This document shows, piece by piece, positions 1-5,548 of a DNA stretch of 10,100 nt. The stretch lies in assembly GCA_002327405.1 (NCBI GenBank), contig DCVO01000161.1, positions 1 through 10,100 of the forward strand. Direction: 5' to 3'. The position numbers and the translations under genes were made by a program. The stretch's first letter is position 1. Each line of letters opens with the position of its first letter. Under the pieces are notes generated by a model. The model made no database searches, had not been told where the DNA came from, and saw only the letters and a list, made by a program, of their open reading frames with translations. Origin of the DNA: Thiobacillus sp. UBA2186. Lineage in GTDB: Bacteria; Pseudomonadota; Gammaproteobacteria; Burkholderiales; Thiobacillaceae.

Positions 1-487
1 CGACATCTTCGTCACCGCCACCGGCAACTTCCATGTCATCAACCATGAGCACATGGCGAAGATGAAGGACCAGGCCATCGTCTGCAACATCGGCCATTTC
101 GACAACGAGATCGATGTCGCCTCGCTGGAAAAATACCAGTGGGAAGAGATCAAGCCGCAGGTCGATCATGTCATCTTCCCGGATGGAAAACGCATCATCC
201 TGCTCGCCAAGGGCCGCCTGGTGAATCTGGGCTGCGCCACCGGCCATCCCAGCTACGTGATGAGCTCGTCCTTCGCCAACCAGACGCTGGCGCAGATCGA
301 GCTGTATGCGAATCACCACAATTACCCGGTCGGTGTGTACACCTTGCCCAAGCATCTGGACGAGCACGTGGCGCGGCTGCAGTTGAAGAAGCTCAATGCG
401 CAGTTGACCGAACTGACCGACCAGCAGGCCGCCTACATCGGCGTGCCCAAGGAAGGCCCGTACAAGTCGGATCACTACCGTTATTGA
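1..487 (+). CDS. ahcY: S-adenosylhomocysteine hydrolase, C-terminal part (5' end outside window)
   Basis: The gene is open at the left edge; its reading frame starts at base 2 and 161 residues are visible up to TGA 485-487. The enzyme (adenosylhomocysteinase, cytosolic, NAD-dependent) splits S-adenosylhomocysteine to adenosine and homocysteine, removing the inhibitory product of methyl transfer. The visible part holds the end of the NAD-binding domain (VTATGNFHVI near the left edge, then CNIGHFDNEID), the conserved GCATGHPSYVMSSSFANQ stretch of the hinge and C-terminal substrate region, and the family's hallmark C-terminus KSDHYRY, so the end is intact. It is the first visible gene of an operon with the holin-like gene 31 bp downstream and metF, a methionine-cycle grouping. 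Any leader or SAH riboswitch would lie outside the window. Identity is very secure. Confidence 0.97.
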   Translation, partial: DIFVTATGNFHVINHEHMAKMKDQAIVCNIGHFDNEIDVASLEKYQWEEIKPQVDHVIFPDGKRIILLAKGRLVNLGCATGHPSYVMSSSFANQTLAQIELYANHHNYPVGVYTLPKHLDEHVARLQLKKLNAQLTELTDQQAAYIGVPKEGPYKSDHYRY

Positions 488-518
488 TTTTGCCCGGGCA
501 TGCCGGGGGGAGCGCACC

Positions 519-866
519 ATGCGTTTGCTGCTGCTGTGGATACTGAATGCCGTCGCCCTCTTGCTGGTGACTTATCTGCTGCCTTCCATCCAGGTGGCGG
601 GCTTCGGGTGGGCGCTGCTTGCGGCGCTGGTGCTGGGCTTCATCAACACCCTGGTGAGGCCTGTGCTGGCGCTGCTCACCCTGCCTATCACACTGCTGAC
701 GCTGGGGATTTTCTACCTGGTGCTGAACGGCCTGCTGTTCTGGCTCGCCAGCGCCTTGCTGCCGGGCTTCCAGGTGCAGGGGTTCTTCTCTGCGCTGATC
801 GGCGCGCTTCTCTATGGCGCCATCGCCTGGGCACTGTCTGCGCTCATCCCGGACAAAAGAGACTGA
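519..866 (+). CDS. Small membrane protein, phage holin family 4 / YvlD type
   Basis: A 115-residue, very hydrophobic protein with about four predicted membrane segments (roughly residues 3-24, 28-48, 52-77 and 87-108) and a short charged tail ending DKRD. The central NTLVRPVLALLTLPITLLTLG stretch with a following NGLLFWLAS is characteristic of Pfam PF04020 (holin superfamily IV, YvlD). Despite the family name there is no phage context and no lysis partner here; the function of the family is unknown. A purine-rich GGGGAG sequence about 7 bases before ATG 519 serves as ribosome binding site. It sits between ahcY (31-bp gap) and metF (3-bp gap), so it is almost surely co-transcribed with both, an order I recall from other betaproteobacteria. 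A role tied to methionine or SAM metabolism is inference only. Confidence 0.9.
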   Translation: MRLLLLWILNAVALLLVTYLLPSIQVAGFGWALLAALVLGFINTLVRPVLALLTLPITLLTLGIFYLVLNGLLFWLASALLPGFQVQGFFSALIGALLYGAIAWALSALIPDKRD

Positions 867-869
867 TAC

Positions 870-1715
870 ATGAGTACGCGTTCTTTCAGCATCGAATTCT
901 TTCCGCCCAAGACGCCGGAAGGCATGGACAAGCTGCGTGCCGCGCGCGCGCAGTTGGCGGAAGCGATGCGGCCGGAATTTTTTTCCGTGACCTTCGGCGC
1001 CGGCGGCTCCACGCGCGAGCGCACGCTCGAGACCGTGCTGGAAATCCAGCGGGAAGGGCATGAGGTCGCGCCGCACCTGTCCTGCATCGGTTCCACGCGC
1101 GCGGAAATCCGCGCCATTCTCGATACCTACAGGCAGCACGGCATCCGCCGCATCGTGGCATTGCGCGGCGACCTGCCCTCGGGCATGGCCGAGCCGGGCG
1201 AACTGCGCTACGCCAGCGAACTGGTGGAATTCATCCGCAGGGAAACCGGCGACACTTTCCATCTGGAGGTTGCGGCCTATCCGGAAATCCATCCGCAGGC
1301 GAAAAGCGCGCGGGACGACCTGAAACATTTCGCGCACAAGGTCAAGGCAGGGGCCGACTCGGCGATCACCCAGTATTTCTTCAATGCCGACGCCTATTTC
1401 CGCTTCGTCGACGAGGCGCGCGCGCTGGGGGTGGAGGTGCCCATCTATCCCGGCATCATGCCCATCGGCAATTTCTCGCAACTGGCGCGTTTCTCGGATG
1501 CCTGCGGCGCGGACATCCCACGCTGGATCCGCAAGCGCATGGAAGGCTACGGCGACGACAGCGCATCCGTCCGCGCTTTCGGCCTCGATATGGTGACGGT
1601 CATGTGCGAGCGCCTGCTCGCCGGCGGCGCGCCGGGCCTGCACTTTTATACGCTCAACCAGGCCGGGCTGACGCTGGAAATCTGGAGGCGCTTGCAGTCA
1701 GGGATTAGGGATTAG
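870..1715 (+). CDS. metF: Methylenetetrahydrofolate reductase
   Basis: Reduces 5,10-methylene-THF to 5-methyl-THF with NAD(P)H and FAD, supplying the methyl group for homocysteine remethylation; cytosolic. The 281 residues are close to the usual bacterial length (E. coli has 296). Visible motifs in order: IEFFPPKT with the catalytic glutamate E9, SVTFGAGGST (39-48), ALRGD (97-101) which contacts FAD, AGADSAITQYFFN (160-172), PGIMPI (194-199) and GLHFYTLN (256-263) near the C-terminus. The start at 870 lies 3 bp after the holin-like gene's stop, so coupling is likely; no strong ribosome binding site is seen. Oddity: the last residues (GIRD) and the TAG stop (1713-1715) are encoded by the first GGGATTA repeats of the downstream array, replacing the expected native end. 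The core fold is complete, so activity should be unaffected. Confidence 0.97.
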   Translation: MSTRSFSIEFFPPKTPEGMDKLRAARAQLAEAMRPEFFSVTFGAGGSTRERTLETVLEIQREGHEVAPHLSCIGSTRAEIRAILDTYRQHGIRRIVALRGDLPSGMAEPGELRYASELVEFIRRETGDTFHLEVAAYPEIHPQAKSARDDLKHFAHKVKAGADSAITQYFFNADAYFRFVDEARALGVEVPIYPGIMPIGNFSQLARFSDACGADIPRWIRKRMEGYGDDSASVRAFGLDMVTVMCERLLAGGAPGLHFYTLNQAGLTLEIWRRLQSGIRD

Positions 1716-1745
1716 GGATTAGGGATTAGGGATTAGGGATTAGGG
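1701..1745 (+). repeat. Tandem heptamer array (GGGATTA)x6 plus GGG
   Basis: Six perfect head-to-tail GGGATTA copies occupy 1701-1742, followed by GGG and then TTGG. The array begins inside the last codons of metF and carries that gene's TAG stop. Because 7 is not a multiple of 3, a TAG is met in every frame within 21 bases. The plus strand has seven G3 tracts separated by ATTA loops, a canonical G-quadruplex pattern. It pairs with the inverted array at 1794-1824. The sequence resembles telomeric repeats, but that is coincidence in a bacterial chromosome. Function unknown. Confidence 0.95.
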
Positions 1746-1747
1746 TT

Positions 1748-1768
1748 GGTGCGGCCGAAGGCCGCGCC
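1748..1768. other. GC-rich hairpin at centre of the inverted heptamer element
   Basis: Bases 1748-1756 and 1760-1768 form a 9-bp stem (eight Watson-Crick pairs and one T-G wobble) around the loop GAA (1757-1759). It lies between the stops of two convergent genes and is flanked by the heptamer arrays, so a transcript through the region could fold into this hairpin on top of a longer array-array stem. No U-tract follows on either strand, so it is not a classical intrinsic terminator, though the whole structure may still reduce convergent read-through. It also resembles the core of a REP-like palindrome; no RAYT transposase gene is in the window. Confidence 0.8.
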
Positions 1769-1793
1769 TGATGATTAAAGCGCAAAGCACATC

Positions 1794-1824
1794 CCCTAAT
1801 CCCTAGTTCCTAATCCCTAGTCCC
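1794..1824 (-). repeat. Inverted, degenerate heptamer array (GGGATTA/GGGACTA type)
   Basis: On the plus strand the units are CCCTAAT, CCCTAGT, TCCTAAT and CCCTAGT followed by CCC, i.e. inverted copies of the 1701-1742 heptamer with scattered substitutions. Read on the minus strand the array follows directly on the TAG stop of the aminotransferase gene, whose final codons GRD-stop lie at its edge. Both arrays are entered through CAGGGA(T/C)TAGGGATTAGG, suggesting that they are the two arms of one element of about 127 bp (1699-1826). The right arm has decayed while the left one is perfect, which suggests recent homogenisation or expansion of the left arm. Confidence 0.9.
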
Positions 1825-2956
1825 TGCCTAGCACGCTGCGCACGGCTTTCAGGCAGAAGTCGACGTTTTCCTGCCTGGCAGAATGGCCCATGAGACCGAT
1901 GCGCCAGACTTTCCCGGCGAGCGCGCCGAGGCCGGCGCCGATTTCCAGGTTGAACTCGGCGAGCAGCTTCGCGCGGCCGGCGGCGTCGTCCACCCCCTCG
2001 GGTATCCATACCGAATTGAGCTGCGGCAGGCGTGCGCTTTCTTCCACGACGAATTCAAGCCCCATGGCAACCAGGCCGTCGCGCAGCTTTTCGTACATGG
2101 CGCGGTGGCGTGCCCAGGCGTTTTCCAGGCCTTCCTCGGACAGGATCACCAGCGCTTCGTGCAGGCCGTACAGCGGATTGATCGGCGCGGTGTGATGGTA
2201 GGTGCGGCGGCCTTCGGCCTGCCAGTAGCCCAGCACCAGGCTGAGATCCAGGAACCAGCTTTGCACCGGGGTCTTGCGCGCCTTGACCTTGGCGATGGCG
2301 CGCTCGGAGAAGGTGACGGGTGAAAGTCCCGGGGTGCAGGACAGGCATTTCTGGCTGCCGGAATAGGCGGCGTCGACGCCCCACTCGTCGATCAGCACCG
2401 GCGTGCCGCCGAGCGAGGTCACGCAGTCCATGATGGTGACGGCGCCATGGCGGTGTGCCAGCGCGGACAATGAGGCGGCGTCGCTCAGCGCGCCGGTCGA
2501 GGTCTCGGCGTGCACGAAGGCCAGCACTTTCACATCGGCATGGTCGCGGAAGGCCTGCTCGACCTCGGCTACCGTGACCGGCTTGCCCCACTCGTCATCG
2601 ATGACGACGGGGATGCCGCCGCAGCGCTTGACGTTTTCCAGCATGCGTCCGCCGAACACGCCGTTCACGCATACGATGACCTTGTCGCCCGGTTCCACCA
2701 TGTTGACGAAGCACATCTCCATGCCGGCCGAGCCGGGCGCGGACACCGGGAAGGTGAGCGGATTCTCGGTCTGGTAGGCATAGCGCAAGAGCACCTTGAT
2801 CTCTTCCATCATTTCCTGGAAGGCGGGATCGAGATGGCCGATGGTCGGGCGCGCCATGGCGTCGAGGATGCGCTGCGGCACGTCGGAAGGGCCGGGGCCC
2901 ATGAGGGTGCGCTGGGGTGGGATGAAAGCCTGGATGCCGGGATTCGAAACGAGCAT
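1817..2956 (-). CDS. Class V aminotransferase, alanine/serine-glyoxylate (serine-pyruvate) type
   Basis: A 379-residue PLP enzyme of the AGXT family, expected to move the amino group of alanine or serine to glyoxylate (making glycine) or pyruvate; cytosolic. Visible features: LMGPGPSDVP near residues 18-27, APGSAGMEM (73-81, cofactor phosphate side), E151, D177 in MDCVTSLGG (pyridine nitrogen), the Schiff-base lysine K203 in SGSQKCLSCTPG, YHHTAP (253-258) and R352 in WRIGLMGHSA (substrate carboxylate). The length is normal. The start at 2956 has no convincing ribosome binding site; the next in-frame Met (residue 19) would cut into the conserved N-terminus. It lies 62 bp after the ttcA-like gene and may have its own promoter. 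Its stop lies at the edge of the inverted heptamer array. Substrate preference cannot be read from sequence; a glycine/serine or glyoxylate-detoxification role is likely. Confidence 0.93.
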   Translation of the reverse strand: MLVSNPGIQAFIPPQRTLMGPGPSDVPQRILDAMARPTIGHLDPAFQEMMEEIKVLLRYAYQTENPLTFPVSAPGSAGMEMCFVNMVEPGDKVIVCVNGVFGGRMLENVKRCGGIPVVIDDEWGKPVTVAEVEQAFRDHADVKVLAFVHAETSTGALSDAASLSALAHRHGAVTIMDCVTSLGGTPVLIDEWGVDAAYSGSQKCLSCTPGLSPVTFSERAIAKVKARKTPVQSWFLDLSLVLGYWQAEGRRTYHHTAPINPLYGLHEALVILSEEGLENAWARHRAMYEKLRDGLVAMGLEFVVEESARLPQLNSVWIPEGVDDAAGRAKLLAEFNLEIGAGLGALAGKVWRIGLMGHSARQENVDFCLKAVRSVLGRD

Positions 2957-2980
2957 GATGTTCGGATAGCCAAAATGGAA

Positions 2981-3003
2981 AACCCGAGCATTTTACTCAG
3001 GTT
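2981..3003 (-). terminator. Weak intrinsic-terminator-like hairpin after the ttcA-like gene
   Basis: On the minus strand, 3003-2996 pairs with 2988-2981 in an 8-bp stem (one G-U pair) around a 7-base loop, followed by TTCCATTTT. It lies just after the ttcA-like stop (3019-3021) and before the aminotransferase start. The U-tract is broken, so termination would be partial at best. The loop contains TAAAAT, which can alternatively be read as a -10 box. Confidence 0.35.
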
Positions 3004-3018
3004 CGGTTTCCGGGTCGA
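2990..3018 (-). promoter_or_regulatory. Possible sigma70 promoter for the aminotransferase gene
   Basis: On the minus strand TCGACC (3018-3013; 4 of 6 consensus bases) is followed 17 bp later by TAAAAT (2995-2990; 5 of 6). It would give a leader of about 27 bases before ATG 2956. It overlaps the hairpin loop described at 2981-3003. The match is moderate and could occur by chance. Confidence 0.35.
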
Positions 3019-3762
3019 TCAGGGAGCCGGCGGCGTGCCCATCAGCGGCTTCATCGCAGTGAGGAGGCTGGCGAACAATTTCGGATGCAATTTCTCCTGC
3101 TCTGCCAGCATCTGCTTCATGGCGAAGCGCTGAGTGGGTACCGCGAAGCAGGCCGGGCAGTTCTCGCTGATTACCGGCAGCCCGACCTTCTGGGCGAAGT
3201 CGCGGGTCTGGCGCTCGCGCGCATAAACGAAGGGGCGGATCACGCGCAGGTCGCCGGCGTCGATGCGGTAATGCGCCTGCATGGTCCTGAGCTTGCCGCC
3301 GAAGAACATGGACATCATCAGCGTCTCGGCGAAGTCGTCAAGGTGCTGGGCCAGCGCCAGCACATTACAGTTCTGCTCGCGCGCAATGCGGTAGAGGATG
3401 CCGCGGCGCATTCTCGAGCAATAGGCGCAGAAGGAATCCGAGTCCTTGGTCAGGGTTTTCTGCGCCTCGCCGACGATGTCCTGGCGGTCGTAAAAATACG
3501 GCACGCCGAGCGAGGCCAGGTAGGCCTTGAGCGGGCTGGGATCGTACTCGGGGGAGCAGGGGTCGACGGTAGCGGCGGCCAGCTCGAATTTGACCGGGGC
3601 CTTTTTCTGCAAGTGCAGGAGCACATGCAGCAGCGACAGCGAATCCTTGCCGCCGGAGAGGCCGAGCAGCACGCGGTCGCCGTTGCGGATCATGCCGAAA
3701 TCGCCGATGGCACGGCCGGCGGAGGAAACCAGGGATCGTGATGGCTGGACCGGCTCAAGCAT
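3019..3762 (-). CDS. TtcA-family PP-loop ATPase (tRNA 2-thiocytidine synthetase-like)
   Basis: A 247-residue N-type ATP pyrophosphatase related to TtcA, which uses a [4Fe-4S] cluster to put sulfur on C32 of some tRNAs. Visible: the PP-loop SGGKDS (36-41), CAYCSRMRRGILYRIA (112-127; first two cluster cysteines C112 and C115), a HLDD motif (140-143) where canonical TtcA has HRDD, MFFGGKLRTM (152-161), and CPAC (202-205) in the place of the CNLC that supplies the third cluster cysteine. Compared with E. coli TtcA (311 residues) it lacks the N-terminal arm and the C-terminal tail and differs around the core, so it may be a paralogue with another substrate. I chose ATG 3762: it overlaps the msbA end by 8 bp and leaves the conserved GRAIGDFGMIRNGDR segment intact. 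A longer start at 3828 is possible but would only translate msbA codons in another frame. No ribosome binding site is seen, so expression probably depends on coupling to msbA. Confidence 0.85.
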   Translation of the reverse strand: MLEPVQPSRSLVSSAGRAIGDFGMIRNGDRVLLGLSGGKDSLSLLHVLLHLQKKAPVKFELAAATVDPCSPEYDPSPLKAYLASLGVPYFYDRQDIVGEAQKTLTKDSDSFCAYCSRMRRGILYRIAREQNCNVLALAQHLDDFAETLMMSMFFGGKLRTMQAHYRIDAGDLRVIRPFVYARERQTRDFAQKVGLPVISENCPACFAVPTQRFAMKQMLAEQEKLHPKLFASLLTAMKPLMGTPPAP

Positions 3763-5548
3763 GCGAGGAGGAGAATTGCATGCGGTAGAGCTGGGCATAG
3801 CGGCCGTCCAGGGCAAGCAAGTCATCATGTTTGCCTATTTCCACGATGCATCCGTGTTCCATGACCACGATGCGGTCGGCCTTGACGATGGTCGACAGCC
3901 GGTGCGCGATGACGATGGTGGTGCGGCCCTGCATGAGGTTTTCCAGGGCGGCCTGCACGTGCCGCTCGGATTCGGTGTCGAGCGCCGAAGTGGCCTCGTC
4001 GAGGATCAGGATGGGTGCGTCCTTCAGGATGGCGCGCGCGATGGCGAGACGCTGGCGCTGGCCGCCGGACAGCTTGACGCCGTTTTCGCCGATCAGGCTG
4101 TCGAGCCCCTCGGGCAGGCGCTGGATGAACTCCCAGGCGTGGGCGGCCTCCGCCGCCTTGCGGATCTCCTCGTCGCTGGCGCCGCGCTTGGCGCCATAGG
4201 CGATGTTGTTGCGCAAGGTGTCGTTGAACAGCACGATTTCCTGCGACACGCTGGCGATGTTGGCGCGCAGGCTGGCAAGGGTGTAGTCCTCGACGGGCAC
4301 GCCATCGAACAGCAAGCGTCCCGCGCTGGGTGCGTAGAAACGGGGCAGCAGGCTGACCATGCTGGTTTTGCCTGCGCCCGATCCGCCTACCAGGGCCAGG
4401 GTTTCGCCTGGTTGGATGTGGAGATCGATGTCTGCAAGCGCAGGCTGCGGCTTGCCGGGATAGGCAAGGCTGACATGCTCGAAGCGAATGTCGCCGGAGA
4501 GTTTCCCGGCGGTGCGCGTGCCGTGGTCGGCCTCGGGGATCTCGTCGAGCACTTCGAACACCACTTCGGCGGCGGCCAGCCCGCGCTGCAGGACATCGTT
4601 CAGGGTGGTCAGGCGCTTGAGGGGGGAAAACAGCAGCATCATGGCGATGAAGAAGGACACGAAGCCGCCCACCGTAGTCTGATCGCTGATAGCCTGGTGC
4701 ATGGCGACGTAGAAAATGATGGCCAGCGGCACCGCGGCAAGAATTTCGACCACGGGCGTGTTCGCGCCCAGCGCGATCACGCGCTTCATTTCCAGCTTGC
4801 GTGCCATGTTGGCGCGGCCATGGAAACGCTCGATTTCATAGGGCTGAGCGTCGAAAATCCGCACCAGCCGGTGCGCTGACAGGGATTCGCTGAGCGCCTC
4901 GGTGAGCAGGCTGACGTTGATCTGTGCGGCACGCGAGAGATCGCGCAGGCGTTTGCCGACCTTGCGCACGACAAAGATGATCGGCGGAAACGCGATGAAA
5001 ATGATGAGCGTAAGCTGCCAGTTGGTCCATAACAGATAGCCCATCAGGGCAATGATCGTGAGCGTGTCCTTGGTCAGTGCCGTCAGGCCCGTGGTGGTGG
5101 CGCGCATGACCTGTCCGACGTTGAAGGCCACATGTGCCGTGAGCTGGCTGGAACTGACGTTGTCGAAATAAGTCACTGGCAAACTCAGCAGCTTCTTGTG
5201 CATGGCTTCGCGCAAATCCTGAACCAGCCTGGTGTCTATCCAGGCGATGGCATAACTGGAAGCGAAACCGGCCAGCCCCCGCAACAGCAGAATGCCGATG
5301 ATGCCCAATGGCACCCAGACCAGCCAAGCCTGATTCTTGGCTACAAAGCCTTCGTCCAGCATCTGCTTGAACAAGGCCGGCAGGACAGGCTCGAGCGCGG
5401 CGGTGATGGCGTTGGCCACGACAGCGGCCAGCAGCACTTTCCAGTGGGGACGGGCATACTTGAGCAGCCGCAGATAGAGCGCCTTGCTGCTCATGGTGCC
5501 TTTGCGCTTGAGGGTGCGCGCCGCGAAGCGAAGTTGCCGTTTGGACAT
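3755..5548 (-). CDS. msbA: Lipid A export ATP-binding/permease protein MsbA
   Basis: A half-size ABC exporter of 597 residues that flips lipid A-core from the inner to the outer leaflet of the inner membrane as a homodimer. About six membrane segments lie at residues 38-60, 76-101, 160-178, 179-195, 262-284 and 293-309, followed by the ATPase domain: Walker A GGSGAGKTS (388-396), Q-loop Q436, signature LSGGQ (493-497), Walker B ILILDEAT (513-520) and H-loop H549. All catalytic residues are present. ATG 5548 shares its A with the TGA of mgtE (TGATG), which argues for coupling. An alternative start is Met19 (5494), preceded by AAAGG at short spacing, and many MsbA proteins begin near there. The ttcA-like gene overlaps the 3' end. 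Family members also include multidrug exporters, but length and overall resemblance favour MsbA. The usual lpxK neighbour is not seen here. Confidence 0.92.
   Translation of the reverse strand: MSKRQLRFAARTLKRKGTMSSKALYLRLLKYARPHWKVLLAAVVANAITAALEPVLPALFKQMLDEGFVAKNQAWLVWVPLGIIGILLLRGLAGFASSYAIAWIDTRLVQDLREAMHKKLLSLPVTYFDNVSSSQLTAHVAFNVGQVMRATTTGLTALTKDTLTIIALMGYLLWTNWQLTLIIFIAFPPIIFVVRKVGKRLRDLSRAAQINVSLLTEALSESLSAHRLVRIFDAQPYEIERFHGRANMARKLEMKRVIALGANTPVVEILAAVPLAIIFYVAMHQAISDQTTVGGFVSFFIAMMLLFSPLKRLTTLNDVLQRGLAAAEVVFEVLDEIPEADHGTRTAGKLSGDIRFEHVSLAYPGKPQPALADIDLHIQPGETLALVGGSGAGKTSMVSLLPRFYAPSAGRLLFDGVPVEDYTLASLRANIASVSQEIVLFNDTLRNNIAYGAKRGASDEEIRKAAEAAHAWEFIQRLPEGLDSLIGENGVKLSGGQRQRLAIARAILKDAPILILDEATSALDTESERHVQAALENLMQGRTTIVIAHRLSTIVKADRIVVMEHGCIVEIGKHDDLLALDGRYAQLYRMQFSSSHA

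Noticed and set aside
491..516. Palindromic TGCCCGGGCA and a following imperfect palindrome after ahcY
   Set aside because: Too close to the next gene's ribosome binding site and with no U-tract; looks like a chance GC-rich palindrome and not a terminator or operator.
519..866. Prophage remnant suggested by the holin family name
   Set aside because: No endolysin, integrase or structural gene nearby; the family is widespread in non-phage contexts and here sits in a metabolic operon.
393..1643. Long minus-strand open frame (416 codons) across ahcY end, holin-like gene and metF
   Set aside because: It is antisense to three well-recognised genes, is rich in Arg, His, Gln and Ala as expected of a GC-rich shadow frame, and shows no known domain.
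1701..1826. CRISPR array or telomere
   Set aside because: Units are 7 bp without spacers, so not CRISPR; a telomere-like motif in the middle of ordinary bacterial genes, paired in inverted orientation, does not indicate a chromosome end.
3763..3828. Longer N-terminus of the ttcA-like protein starting at 3828
   Set aside because: The added 22 residues are msbA codons read in another frame, resemble no family N-terminus, and would require a 74-bp overlap.
3527..4879. Plus-strand open frame of 450 codons
   Set aside because: It lies fully antisense to msbA and the ttcA-like gene, whose motifs are complete; composition is typical of a shadow frame.
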